From an uncultured bacterium (GTDB taxonomy: Bacteria; Pseudomonadota; Gammaproteobacteria; Burkholderiales; Burkholderiaceae_E), in the NCBI GenBank assembly GCA_903907905.1, contig CAIVPX010000066.1, positions 1 to 46,335 of the forward strand: a DNA stretch of 46,335 nucleotides, read 5' to 3'. Positions 1-8,180 of this stretch are shown in pieces. Under the pieces are notes generated by a model. The model had not been told where the DNA came from. It searched no databases and saw only the letters and a list, made by a program, of their open reading frames with translations. How positions within the stretch are numbered: position 1 is the stretch's first letter; each line of letters starts with the position of its first letter. The position numbers and the translations under genes were made by a program.

Positions 1-1330
1 AGGCGATCCGCTGTTGGGCGATTTCGCAGGCAATGGCGACGATCATCGCGATGATGCGCGGGGCCACAAAACCGGCGCTGTCGCGAATGACCGAGACCCG
101 AACGCCGTCGGAGGTAAAAAGTGCGTGCGCCGCATCGCGATAGTCGGCGCGGGTGGCAGGGGTGGTCATGAGGGTGCGCCGCTGGCATTGCCCCCGCCCG
201 AAGCCAAACAGGGTGTCGATGGCGACCGCGCGCTCGGCCGGCCAGTGGCCGCAGGCGTGCGTGGCATCGTGTCCGCCCGGCGCCAGGAGTACCAGCGACT
301 CGGCGCCAGGCGAGGGGCTTCGGTCGACCTGTCCGCCAAGGTCGGCGACCAGCGCATGCAGGGCCTGTGCCTTCGGTCCCGGTGCAACCCAGACCGGCGG
401 GAGGGCGGCAGCGGCGGGCGGTGCCGCCTCGGCCGGCGTCTGCTGTCGACCGTCGATGTGCAGATACCAGCCCTCGCCGCGCTTGCGACCATGCAGGCCG
501 GCCACGGCCCGCTGAGCGGCGATGACCGAAGGGCGAAAGCGCGGCTCTTCGTAGTACTGCCGGTAAATGGACTCCATGACGGGCTGGGAGACGTCGAGCC
601 CGGTGAGGTCCATGAGTTCGAAGGGGCCCAGCTTGAAGCCCTTGCCATCGAAGCTCACCTGCTCGCGCATGATCCGGTCGACGGTGACGGTGTCGGTGAC
701 GCCTTCACCCAGGACGCGAAGGGCCTCGGTACCAAAGCCGCGGCCAGCGTGATTGACGATGAATCCAGGCGTGTCCTGCGCGATGACCGGCAGGTGGCCC
801 GCGTGATGGGCCAGGGCGCTGAGCCGCTCCAACACCGTGCCGTGAGTCTTGGGGCCACCCACGACTTCCACGATCTTCATCAGGGGCACGGGATTGAAGA
901 AGTGATAGCCCGCGACACGCTCGGGGTGACGGCTGCCCGCTGCGATGGCGGTGATCGAGAGCGAGGAGGTGTTGCTGGCGATGATCGCATCGGTCGTCAG
1001 GACCTGTTCGAGTGCCGCAATCAGATCGCGCTTGACCTCGATGCGCTCGACGATGGCCTCGATGACCAGGTCGCAGTCGGCGAGGGCCGCGAGCGAATCA
1101 GCCGGCAGGATGCGGGCCTGCGCGGCGCGGGCCTCATCAGCGCTCATGCGGCCCTTGTCGGCCAGCAGCGCGAAGACGCCCGCGAGAGACTCGATGGCGG
1201 CCTCGACGGCCGACGCCTGAGTGTCGAAGACGCGCACCGGGATGCCGGCCTGCGCGAAAATCTGGATGATTCCGCGGCCCATGACGCCGCTGCCGACGAC
1301 GCCAATTCGCTGAAACAGTGTGGTGGTCAT
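1..1330 (-). CDS. 3-hydroxyacyl-CoA dehydrogenase (3' end cut by window)
   Basis: NAD-dependent oxidation of 3-hydroxyacyl-CoA to 3-oxoacyl-CoA, in fatty-acid or aromatic (phenylacetate-type) degradation in the cytoplasm. Translating the minus strand from the ATG at 1330 gives 443 residues before the edge. The N-terminus has a Rossmann fold with the GSGVMGRGI loop at about residues 13-21. It is followed by the family's NTSS and HFFNPVPLM motifs and a first C-terminal dehydrogenase domain. Near the window edge a second copy of that domain begins (DSAGFVAPRI). Two C-terminal domains fit the roughly 500-residue PaaC/PaaH-type group better than the 280-residue short form; the exact pathway is not shown by the neighbours. 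No Shine-Dalgarno precedes the ATG, and a TACAAT hexamer lies 7 nt upstream. It is divergent from a glutathione S-transferase gene. Confidence 0.9.
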   Translation of the reverse strand, partial: MTTTLFQRIGVVGSGVMGRGIIQIFAQAGIPVRVFDTQASAVEAAIESLAGVFALLADKGRMSADEARAAQARILPADSLAALADCDLVIEAIVERIEVKRDLIAALEQVLTTDAIIASNTSSLSITAIAAGSRHPERVAGYHFFNPVPLMKIVEVVGGPKTHGTVLERLSALAHHAGHLPVIAQDTPGFIVNHAGRGFGTEALRVLGEGVTDTVTVDRIMREQVSFDGKGFKLGPFELMDLTGLDVSQPVMESIYRQYYEEPRFRPSVIAAQRAVAGLHGRKRGEGWYLHIDGRQQTPAEAAPPAAAALPPVWVAPGPKAQALHALVADLGGQVDRSPSPGAESLVLLAPGGHDATHACGHWPAERAVAIDTLFGFGRGQCQRRTLMTTPATRADYRDAAHALFTSDGVRVSVIRDSAGFVAPRIIAMIVAIACEIAQQRIA

Positions 1331-1337
1331 GGGGCCG

Positions 1338-1343
1338 ATTGTA
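1338..1343 (-). promoter_or_regulatory. -10-like TACAAT just upstream of the dehydrogenase ATG
   Basis: On the minus strand TACAAT (5 of 6 to the sigma-70 consensus) ends 7 nt before the ATG at 1330, so transcription would start at or next to the ATG and give a leaderless message. No clear -35 is seen 16-18 bp upstream, so this is weak evidence on its own. The map gene has the same spacing. Confidence 0.35.
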
Positions 1344-1436
1344 CTCAAGCCATGCGATACACTCGCCTCGGCATTCCGCCGCCACGCTTACGCGCTCGTT
1401 GATGCCTCGCCGGCGCGGTCAACACGGAGACAGACA

Positions 1437-2072
1437 ATGATCAAGCTGATGGGCTTTGCGGTCAGCAACTACTACAACAAGGTCAAGCTTGCCATGCTCG
1501 AGAAGGGCATCGACTTCGAGGAGGTCTACAACCGGGCAAGCAAGGACGAAGCCACCCGGGCGATGAGCCCGCTGGGCAAGATCCCCTTCATCGATACGCC
1601 GCAGGGGCCGCTGGCGGAGTCGCAGGTGATCATGGACTACCTCGAGGACCTCAAGCCCGAGCCTTCACTGCTCCCGAAAGATCCGTATGAACGCGCCAAG
1701 GTTCGGGAACTAGTCGCCTTCCTGGAGTTGCACGTCGAGCTTTCAGCGAGAAAGCTCTACGCGCAGGCGTTTTTCGGCGGCACGGTCGCGCCCGAGGTGA
1801 TTGCTCAGACCCGCAAGGAACTGGACCGGCACATTCCGGCCTTTGCCAAGCTGGCCAAGTTCGCTCCGTATCTTGCCGGCGACACGTTCACCTATGCCGA
1901 TTGCGCGGGCCTGGTGCACTTTCCCCTGATTTCGCACGCGACCAAGACCATCTATGGCGAAGACCTGCTGGCCAGCCTGCCTGTCCGGGAGTACCTCAAG
2001 AAGCTGGGCGAGCGGGCGACCGTGCAGCGGGTGAATGCTGATCGCAAGGCTGCGCTCGCGCCTAAAGCCTGA
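1437..2072 (+). CDS. glutathione S-transferase family protein
   Basis: A 211-residue cytoplasmic protein of the soluble GST superfamily, likely conjugating glutathione to, or reducing, electrophilic substrates; the substrate is unknown. The N-terminal thioredoxin-like half (about residues 1-78) carries the SNYYNKVKLAM segment, with Ser10 a possible catalytic residue, the cis-proline region KIPFID, and the ESQVIMDYLE glutathione-binding motif. The all-helical C-terminal half contains the conserved FTYADCAG helix-cap segment. The ATG at 1437 was chosen over an in-frame upstream start at 1320 because GGAG lies 7 nt before it and the protein then starts directly with the beta strand. It stands alone, divergent from the dehydrogenase and convergent with the ABC-F gene. 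Confidence 0.88.
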   Translation: MIKLMGFAVSNYYNKVKLAMLEKGIDFEEVYNRASKDEATRAMSPLGKIPFIDTPQGPLAESQVIMDYLEDLKPEPSLLPKDPYERAKVRELVAFLELHVELSARKLYAQAFFGGTVAPEVIAQTRKELDRHIPAFAKLAKFAPYLAGDTFTYADCAGLVHFPLISHATKTIYGEDLLASLPVREYLKKLGERATVQRVNADRKAALAPKA

Positions 2073-2099
2073 GGGCGCGGGCCGAGATCGACGCGCGGC

Positions 2100-4115
2100 T
2101 CAGTCTCCCGTCTGGGCCGCCTCCTCGATGATGGCGTCACGCTCTGCCTGAAGATCGAACCAGCGGGTCTCAGCGACCTCTTTGTCCCGAACGAGCGTCG
2201 CGCGGCGCTTTCCCAGTTCGGACAGCCTGCCTGTCTGGTGTGCGCTGGCGTAGAGCGCCGGGTCCTGGAGCTCGGTTTCGATCGCAGCCAGTTCGCGTTC
2301 CATAGCGCTCATTCCGCTTTCAAGCCGGCCGATTTCGGCATCAAGCGGCTTGGTGCGCAGCGCCAGGGCCGCTCGACGCTCAGCGGCCTGCCGGCGCTCG
2401 GCGCGCCGGTCTGCTGCGGGCGGCTCCTGACGTGAGTTGGTCGCGCCCGAGATAGGACCGTTGCCATGGGCGGGGGGGGCGGGCGTTGCAGGGTTCCCGA
2501 CCTCGGCGATCTTGCTGCGGCGGCGCACTGTCCAGTCGTAATAGTCATCGAGATCGCCCTCGTACTCGCTCAGCGCTCCCTCATCGACCAGCAGCAGGCG
2601 GTCGACACTCGCCCGCAACAGGTAACGATCATGCGACACGAGCAGCATAGCGCCGTCGAACTCTGCCAGTGCGTCGGCCAGGGCATCGCGGGTCTGCGCA
2701 TCCAGATGATTGGTGGGTTCGTCCAGCACCAGAAACTGGGGCTTGTGCCAGATGAGAAGCGCGAGCAGCAGCCGTGCCTTCTCACCGCCCGACATGGGGC
2801 CGACCGGCCGCGTGGCATCCTCGCCGCCGAAACCGAAGCGTCCGAGGAAATCGCGCAACACCTGTTCGCGCTCGGCCGGCGCGGCCCGTTGAAGATGGGC
2901 TAGCGCCGACTCGTCGAGACGGAGGGTTTCGACACCCTGCTGCGCGAAGTAGCCCACGCGTAGCGACCGCGCGACTTGCAACTCGCCCGAGAGCGGTACC
3001 AGTTCGCCCACCAGGGTCCGGATGAGGGTGCTCTTGCCGGCGCCATTGCGCCCAAGGATGCCGATGCGCGCGCCACGACCGATTTGCAGGCGCACCTGGT
3101 GCACGACGGCGCGGTCGCCGTAGCCCACGCTCAAGGCGTCTGCGATCACAAGGGGTTCGGGGCAATCGCCGACGGGCGGAATTTCGATGTCGATGCCGCG
3201 CAGGGCGCGCAGCGGCGCCATTTGCGCCATGCGTTCGAGTGCCTTGATCCGGCTTTGTACCTGACGGGCGCGGTTGGCCTGCGCCCGGAAGCGGTTGATG
3301 AAGCCTTCCAGTTTTTGAACCCGTTGCGCGGCGCTTGCCCGCTCGCGACCGATCTGCATCTGTCGCTCGGCGCGGAGCCGCTCAAACTCGCTGTAGCCGC
3401 CGGCGTAGCGGATCAGCTGGCCGTCATCGATCTGGAGGGAGGCGCGTACTACCCGATCGAGAAAATCACGATCGTGGGAAATGATGACCTGAGTACAGGG
3501 TAGCCTGACCAGCCAGCGCTCAAGCCAGATGATTGCGTCAAGATCAAGGTGATTGGTGGGTTCATCGAGCAGAAGCAGGTCGCAGGGGGCAAACAATGCG
3601 CGAGCCAGATTGAGCCGCATGCGCCAGCCGCCGGAGAGCGCATTGACGGGGGCCTCGGCGTCGGCATCGGTGAAGCCCAGCCCAAAGAGCAGGGAGTGTG
3701 CGCGTGCCGGCGCATCACTGCCCCCCAGCTCAAGCCAATGAGCGTGCGCCTGAGCCAGGACCATCCCTGCCTCAAGCGCCGCCTCGCCCGCCTGCTGAGC
3801 GTCAGCGGCCCGTTGGGCAGATTCGAGCGCGGCTTGCGAGCGCGCGAGTTCGCGGTCGCTCTCGAGCAGATAGCGCCAGGCCGGCCAGTCGCTGACCGGG
3901 AGGCTTTGCTCGAGCCGGGTCACGCGCTTGAAGGGTTGCTCGATGCCGCCGCCATCCGGGATGACTTCGCCCGCAAGCGCGGCGAGCAGACTGGTCTTGC
4001 CGCTACCGTTCAGGCCGATGAGCGCCACGCGCTCGCCTGGCGATACGCTGGCATTGGCGCCGCGCAGCAGTTCGCGGCCACCGCGCGAGAGAACGAGCCC
4101 CTGCAGCCGGATCAC
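2100..4115 (-). CDS. ABC-F family ATPase (YheS/Uup type)
   Basis: Soluble ABC-F protein of 671 residues with two ATP-binding domains and no membrane segments. Family members bind the ribosomal E site and rescue or tune translation. Domain 1 has Walker A GLNGSGKT at 34-41, signature LSGGW and Walker B followed by DEPTNHLD. A charged linker follows, then domain 2 with GRNGAGKS, MSGGEKAR and a second DEPTNHLD. The C-terminal roughly 100 residues are a lysine/arginine/glutamate-rich coiled coil preceded by a Pro/Ala-rich hinge. The start is GTG, sharing GTGA with the stop of prmB (4-nt overlap), so it is probably translationally coupled. The extended linker and C-terminal coil resemble YheS more than the antibiotic-resistance ABC-F group. 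It ends the queF-dap operon. Confidence 0.92.
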   Translation of the reverse strand: MIRLQGLVLSRGGRELLRGANASVSPGERVALIGLNGSGKTSLLAALAGEVIPDGGGIEQPFKRVTRLEQSLPVSDWPAWRYLLESDRELARSQAALESAQRAADAQQAGEAALEAGMVLAQAHAHWLELGGSDAPARAHSLLFGLGFTDADAEAPVNALSGGWRMRLNLARALFAPCDLLLLDEPTNHLDLDAIIWLERWLVRLPCTQVIISHDRDFLDRVVRASLQIDDGQLIRYAGGYSEFERLRAERQMQIGRERASAAQRVQKLEGFINRFRAQANRARQVQSRIKALERMAQMAPLRALRGIDIEIPPVGDCPEPLVIADALSVGYGDRAVVHQVRLQIGRGARIGILGRNGAGKSTLIRTLVGELVPLSGELQVARSLRVGYFAQQGVETLRLDESALAHLQRAAPAEREQVLRDFLGRFGFGGEDATRPVGPMSGGEKARLLLALLIWHKPQFLVLDEPTNHLDAQTRDALADALAEFDGAMLLVSHDRYLLRASVDRLLLVDEGALSEYEGDLDDYYDWTVRRRSKIAEVGNPATPAPPAHGNGPISGATNSRQEPPAADRRAERRQAAERRAALALRTKPLDAEIGRLESGMSAMERELAAIETELQDPALYASAHQTGRLSELGKRRATLVRDKEVAETRWFDLQAERDAIIEEAAQTGD

Positions 4116-5101
4116 GGCTGCTTGCGCGTGCGCGGACGGAGCGCCGCCGTCAGAGCCTGCCGCTCCATCAGCACGACCATCGTATCGCCGGCGGCGACCG
4201 GGAGGTAGGTGAATTCGAGCTTGGGAAAGGCTGCTTCGAAGTGCTGCGATTCATGACCGATCTCGAGCAGCAGCAGCCCGCCAGGGGCCAGATGCTGAGG
4301 CGCCCGGGCAAGGATCTGGCGGATGAGGTCCATGCCATCAGGGCCACCGGCCAGCGCGTTGCGCGGCTCGGCATGGAATTCGTCGGGCAGGGCGCTCATC
4401 GACGCGTCGCAGACATAGGGCGGGTTGCACAGGATCAGGTCAAAACGGCGGCGCGGCGGCAGCGCGTCAAAAAGGTCACCCTGGCGCAGGTCGATTCGGT
4501 CCGTCAGTCCATGCAGCGCGAGATTTTCGCGGGCGAGGTCAAGCGCCGCCTCGCTCAGGTCGCTGGCGACCACGCGAGCACGGGGAAAACGATCGGCAGC
4601 GAAGACGGCGAGGCTCCCGCCGCCCGTGCAAAGATCGAACACCTGCTCTGGCCAGGTGTCGGGCAATTCGAGGGTGTTCAGGAAATCGGCGAAGCTGGTG
4701 TCGATGGCCTCGGCCAGTACCGAGCGCGGCACCAGCGCCCGGGGATCGCATTTGAAGCCCAGGCCACGCAGCCAGGTTTCGCCCATGAGGTAGGCGGCGG
4801 GCACCCGACGACTGCAGCGCGCCTCGATCAGGTCGATGAGGGCCTGACGTTCGCTCGGCGTGAGCGTGGCACTACGCCAGTCGCCCAGCTCATCGGGCGG
4901 CAGGTGCAGGGACCAGAGAATGAGGGCTGCCGCTTCGTCGAAGGCGTTGGAGCAGCCGTGGCCGTAGCTCAGCTTTGCCTCACCGAAGCGCGAGACCGCC
5001 CAACGCAGCAGGTCGTTGAGCGTCAGCAGATGCGCGCCGGCCTCGGGCCCGGCTGCCACGGAGCGGGAGTGGGGCAGGGCACTACCCAGCACTGCGCTCA
5101 C
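4112..5101 (-). CDS. prmB: 50S ribosomal protein L3 glutamine N5-methyltransferase
   Basis: SAM-dependent enzyme that methylates a glutamine side chain of ribosomal protein L3; 329 residues, slightly longer than the E. coli enzyme. An N-terminal helical substrate-recognition part is followed by the Rossmann methyltransferase fold. This has the SAM-binding segment FDLCTGGGSLAVFAA and the signature NPPY at residues 226-229, diagnostic of the HemK/PrmB group. The PrmB-specific EFHAEPRNALAGG stretch follows. The start is GTG at 5101, overlapping the stop of the ArsC-like gene by 4 nt (GTGA). In many Burkholderiales dapE sits between the ArsC-like gene and prmB; here there is no room for it. PrmC is the alternative, but the N-terminal region and context favour PrmB. 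Confidence 0.93.
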   Translation of the reverse strand: MSAVLGSALPHSRSVAAGPEAGAHLLTLNDLLRWAVSRFGEAKLSYGHGCSNAFDEAAALILWSLHLPPDELGDWRSATLTPSERQALIDLIEARCSRRVPAAYLMGETWLRGLGFKCDPRALVPRSVLAEAIDTSFADFLNTLELPDTWPEQVFDLCTGGGSLAVFAADRFPRARVVASDLSEAALDLARENLALHGLTDRIDLRQGDLFDALPPRRRFDLILCNPPYVCDASMSALPDEFHAEPRNALAGGPDGMDLIRQILARAPQHLAPGGLLLLEIGHESQHFEAAFPKLEFTYLPVAAGDTMVVLMERQALTAALRPRTRKQP

Positions 5102-5508
5102 GAGCGAGCCGCGGTCGGCGGCGCGCCGAAGAACGATTGGTAAAGGGGCTCGGAGAACCCGACCAGTAGCCGTTGACCGTGCTGCAGCACGGGGCGCTTG
5201 ACGAGGGTGGGCTGTTCAAGCAGGAGTTCGGTCGCGCTCAACTGGTCGGTGACCGCTGCACGCCGTGAGTCGTCGAGCCGGCGCCAGGTGGTGCCCCGGC
5301 GGTTGATGAGGGCATCCCAGGGAACGTGGCGCATCCAGTCGGCCAATCGCGCCGCATCGAGCCCGTCGACGCGGTAGTCGTGGAAGTGATAGGCCACGCC
5401 CGCCGCCTGCAGCCAGGTCCGCGCCTTGCGGACCTGGTCACAATTGGCAATCCCGAATACGAGCACATCGCCCGGTTCCGGCGCGTCCGACCGTTTGGAA
5501 GAGGCCAA
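5098..5508 (-). CDS. ArsC/Spx-family (YffB-like) protein
   Basis: Thioredoxin-fold protein of about 136 residues in the ArsC/Spx/YffB family. Members use glutathione or bind RNA polymerase; the function of this subgroup is not established. Visible motifs are GIANCDQVRKART near the N-terminus (single Cys, no CxxC), the NRRGTTWRRLD block and the LVKRPVL block that resembles the basic anion-binding loop of ArsC. It is probably not an arsenic-resistance gene, since it sits in a dap operon with no ars genes nearby. The TTG at 5508 was chosen because GGAG lies 7 nt upstream and it begins 2 nt after the dapD stop; a GTG at 5466 is a shorter alternative. Its stop overlaps the prmB start by 4 nt. Confidence 0.8.
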   Translation of the reverse strand: MASSKRSDAPEPGDVLVFGIANCDQVRKARTWLQAAGVAYHFHDYRVDGLDAARLADWMRHVPWDALINRRGTTWRRLDDSRRAAVTDQLSATELLLEQPTLVKRPVLQHGQRLLVGFSEPLYQSFFGAPPTAARS

Positions 5509-5510
5509 GC

Positions 5511-6332
5511 TCAGTCTCCGCGCAGCAGGTCGTTGATGGCGGTCTTGGCGCGGGTCTGGGCATCGACGCGCTTGACGATGACCGCGCAATACAGGCTGAC
5601 CTTGCCGTCGCCCGAGGGCATGCTGCCCGGCACCACCACCGAACCCGACGGCACTCGTCCGTAATGGACCTCGCCGGACTGCCGGTCTACGATCTTGGTG
5701 CTGGCGCCGATGAATACGCCCATGGAGATGACCGAGTTTTCTTCGACGACGACGCCTTCAACGATCTCGGAGCGCGCACCGATGAAGCAATTGTCTTCGA
5801 TGATGGTCGGGTTGGCCTGCAGCGGTTCCAGAACACCGCCGATGCCGACCCCCCCCGACAGGTGGACATTGGCGCCGATTTGCGCGCAGGAGCCCACCGT
5901 GGCCCAGGTGTCAACCATGGTGCCCTCGCCCACCCAGGCCCCGATGTTGACGTAAGAGGGCATCAACACGACGTTGCGACTGATGAAGCAACCGCGCCGG
6001 GCCACGGCGGGCGGGACCACCCGGAAGCCACCGGCGGCGAAGTCGGCCGCGCTCCAGTTGGCAAACTTGGTCGGGACCTTGTCGTAAAACTGCAGGCCAC
6101 CGGCGCTGATCGGGACGTTGTCTTCCAGCCGGAAGGAAAGCAGCACTGCCTTCTTGATCCACTGATGCGTGGTCCAGTTGCCGCCAAGCTTTTCGGCCAC
6201 GCGCAGGCTGCCGCGGTTGAGGCCGTCGATGACCTGGTCAACCGCCGCGCGTACCTCGGCGGGCGCTGAGCCGGGGCTGAGCTCGGTGCGACGATCCCAC
6301 GCCTGTTCGATGGTCTGCTGCAAGGAGTTCAT
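5511..6332 (-). CDS. dapD: 2,3,4,5-tetrahydropyridine-2,6-dicarboxylate N-succinyltransferase
   Basis: Transfers succinyl from succinyl-CoA to tetrahydrodipicolinate in the succinylase branch of lysine and meso-diaminopimelate synthesis, in the cytoplasm. The 273-residue length matches the family. An N-terminal helical domain is followed by a left-handed beta helix of hexapeptide repeats (for example [15 protein letters not shown] and [10 protein letters not shown]). The C-terminal strand domain has VVPGSMPSG, typical of DapD. The ATG at 6332 gives the usual N-terminus [15 protein letters not shown]; an in-frame start at 6380 would add 16 non-conserved residues. It lies 89 nt downstream of dapC, the gene for the next enzyme in the pathway. 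Confidence 0.96.
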   Translation of the reverse strand: MNSLQQTIEQAWDRRTELSPGSAPAEVRAAVDQVIDGLNRGSLRVAEKLGGNWTTHQWIKKAVLLSFRLEDNVPISAGGLQFYDKVPTKFANWSAADFAAGGFRVVPPAVARRGCFISRNVVLMPSYVNIGAWVGEGTMVDTWATVGSCAQIGANVHLSGGVGIGGVLEPLQANPTIIEDNCFIGARSEIVEGVVVEENSVISMGVFIGASTKIVDRQSGEVHYGRVPSGSVVVPGSMPSGDGKVSLYCAVIVKRVDAQTRAKTAINDLLRGD

Positions 6333-6421
6333 GAGTGATCCGATGATGTGGTGAATGAAAGCGTCGCGGCGCACGCACATAATGGTGCGGGCAGCGGCAT
6401 GTGGCCGGCGCGCCGCGCGAG

Positions 6422-7618
6422 TCAGGCGCTTGGGTCAAGCAGGGCTTCGATCCGGCGCGCCGCCTCGACGCACTGCTCAAGCGATTCGACCAGCGCCAGA
6501 CGGACGAATCCGCGTCCCGGGTTGACGCCCGACTGTTCGCGGGCAAGAAAGCTTCCCGGCAGCACCAGAACATTATATTGCGCCAGCAGATTGCGGCAGA
6601 AAGCCTGGTCGTCGCCGCCGGGTACCTCGCCCCAAAGGTAAAACCCCGCCTCGGGGCGCTCCAGCTTGAGCCGCTTGGCCAGCCTGGGCGTGACGGCGTC
6701 GAATTTGGCGGCATAGCTGGCCCGATTGGCCACCACGTGGGCTTCATCCTGCCAGGCGGCAATCGAGGCGCTCTGAACGGTCGGGCTCATGGCGCCGCCG
6801 TGATAGGTCCGGTAGAGCAGGTAAGGGCGGATGAGCGAGGCGTCGCCCGCGACAAATCCCGAGCGAAGGCCCGGGGCGTTCGAGCGTTTGGACAGGCTCG
6901 AAAACACCACCAGGCGACGGAAATCGTGACGGCCGAGCTGGTGAGCCGCCTCAAGCGCGCCCAGAGGAGGGCGGGCTTCGTCGAAATAGATTTCGGAGTA
7001 GCACTCGTCGGCGGCGATGGCAAACTGGTGACGGTCTGACAGTTCGAAGAGAAGCCGCCAGTCATCAAGAGTCAGGGTCGCGCCCGTCGGGTTGCCGGGC
7101 GAGCACACGTAAAGGAGTTGGCAGCCTTGCCAGACCTCGGACGGGACGCTGCCCCAGTCGCAGCGAAAGCCGTGCTGGGGGGTCTGGTTGACAAACCAGG
7201 TGCGTGCGCCCGCCAGCAGCGCAGCCCCTTCATAGATCTGGTAGAACGGGTTCGGGCAGATGACCCAGGCGTCGGTCGCGGGGTCGATGACGGTCTGGGC
7301 GAAAGAAAAGAGCGCTTCCCGGGAGCCGTTGACCGGTAAAACCTGGGTGCTCGGGTCAATGGCGGGCAGCCCGTAGCGACCTTGCAGCCAGGCTGCGATG
7401 GCTTCGCGCAGCGCCGGACTGCCGATGGTCGCCGGATAGACCGCCAGCCCGCCGGTTGCTGCGGCCAGGGCGTCGGTCAGCAGTCGGGGGGTAGGATGCT
7501 TGGGTTCGCCGATCGAGAGATTGATCGCTGAGTGACCCGGGTGGCCCTGCACGCCCGCGAGCAGACCTCGCAGGCGTTCGAAGGGGTAGGGCTGCAAGTT
7601 ATTCAGAAAACGGTTCAA
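6422..7618 (-). CDS. dapC: succinyldiaminopimelate transaminase
   Basis: PLP-dependent class I/II aminotransferase of 398 residues that converts N-succinyl-2-amino-6-oxopimelate to N-succinyl-LL-diaminopimelate with glutamate as donor. The sequence shows the N-terminal [13 protein letters not shown] substrate segment, [16 protein letters not shown], and the PLP-lysine region [16 protein letters not shown]. The C-terminal arginine region is [10 protein letters not shown]. The start codon is TTG at 7618, with AGAAGG 5 nt upstream. It follows queF by 23 nt and is followed by dapD. The family is shared with other aminotransferases; DapC is assigned from adjacency to dapD and the typical N-terminus. 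Confidence 0.92.
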   Translation of the reverse strand: MNRFLNNLQPYPFERLRGLLAGVQGHPGHSAINLSIGEPKHPTPRLLTDALAAATGGLAVYPATIGSPALREAIAAWLQGRYGLPAIDPSTQVLPVNGSREALFSFAQTVIDPATDAWVICPNPFYQIYEGAALLAGARTWFVNQTPQHGFRCDWGSVPSEVWQGCQLLYVCSPGNPTGATLTLDDWRLLFELSDRHQFAIAADECYSEIYFDEARPPLGALEAAHQLGRHDFRRLVVFSSLSKRSNAPGLRSGFVAGDASLIRPYLLYRTYHGGAMSPTVQSASIAAWQDEAHVVANRASYAAKFDAVTPRLAKRLKLERPEAGFYLWGEVPGGDDQAFCRNLLAQYNVLVLPGSFLAREQSGVNPGRGFVRLALVESLEQCVEAARRIEALLDPSA

Positions 7619-7641
7619 TTAAACCTTCTAAATATCTGTAA

Positions 7642-8061
7642 TTAAACAAAAGATCTCGGGCTTGTGTCGGGTGTTGGCAGGCTGACCGCTTGCGCCGGCT
7701 TCCAAGCACGCTTGCGATGTTCGACCACCACTGTCGTGAAGATGCCGCCGCGCACGTACCACTTTGCGGTGAGGCGCATGAAGCGCGGGGCCAGAGCCTT
7801 GACGAGGTCATCCAGGATGCGATTGGTGATGGCCTCGTGGAAGGCGCCCTCGTCGCGGAACGACCACATGTACTGCTTGAGCGATTTCAGTTCGACGTTA
7901 CGCTGATCAGGGATGTAGTCGATCACCAGACAGGCGAAATCGGGTTGTCCGGTGAGCGGGCATAAGCAGGTGAATTCGGGAATTTCAAAGTGCACCAGGT
8001 AGTCCCGCGAAGCCTGCGGATTGGGGAAAGTATCTAGCTTTTTCGTGGGTTTAGACGGCAT
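7642..8061 (-). CDS. queF: NADPH-dependent 7-cyano-7-deazaguanine reductase (type I QueF)
   Basis: Reduces the nitrile of preQ0 to the amine preQ1 in queuosine tRNA-modification synthesis. The 139-residue length marks the short, single-domain type I form. The catalytic Cys34 lies in [12 protein letters not shown], with the partner Asp41. The QueF signature [20 protein letters not shown] spans about residues 57-76. The gene heads the minus-strand run and is 23 nt from dapC. No strong Shine-Dalgarno is seen: the leader directly before the ATG is AT-rich. I looked for a preQ1 riboswitch in the leader and could not support one. Confidence 0.95.
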   Translation of the reverse strand: MPSKPTKKLDTFPNPQASRDYLVHFEIPEFTCLCPLTGQPDFACLVIDYIPDQRNVELKSLKQYMWSFRDEGAFHEAITNRILDDLVKALAPRFMRLTAKWYVRGGIFTTVVVEHRKRAWKPAQAVSLPTPDTSPRSFV

Positions 8062-8119
8062 TTTTAATTGATTGGTTTACAAGTGGGCTCGATCGGAATT
8101 GGGGGGTGACTGCGATGGT

Positions 8120-8125
8120 ATTATA
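8120..8125 (-). promoter_or_regulatory. candidate -10 box (TATAAT) for the queF-dap operon
   Basis: A perfect TATAAT on the minus strand, about 59 nt upstream of the queF ATG, in the 119-bp divergent gap between queF and smc. Predicted initiation near 8113 would give a leader of about 50 nt. The region about 17 bp upstream does not resemble TTGACA, so a factor-dependent or weak promoter is possible. The complementary strand reads TATTAT at 8119-8124 and could serve smc. Confidence 0.45.
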
Positions 8126-8180
8126 GGTCGACCTCGAGGCCGCGACGCGCGCCTTCGGCTTTTCGTTGCCAGGAGTGGCG

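Noticed and set aside
14-1402. A 462-codon plus-strand open frame
   Set aside because: It is antisense to the 3-hydroxyacyl-CoA dehydrogenase, whose minus-strand reading shows clear family motifs. The frame is a by-product of high GC content and has no recognisable domain.
5098-5508. Arsenate reductase for arsenic resistance
   Set aside because: The protein belongs to the broad ArsC/Spx/YffB family, and no arsR, arsB or acr3 gene is nearby. Its place in the dap operon argues against detoxification.
8062-8113. preQ1 riboswitch in the queF leader
   Set aside because: I looked for the short stem plus A-rich tail typical of preQ1-I and found only a run of C residues and an AT-rich tail that do not fold that way convincingly.
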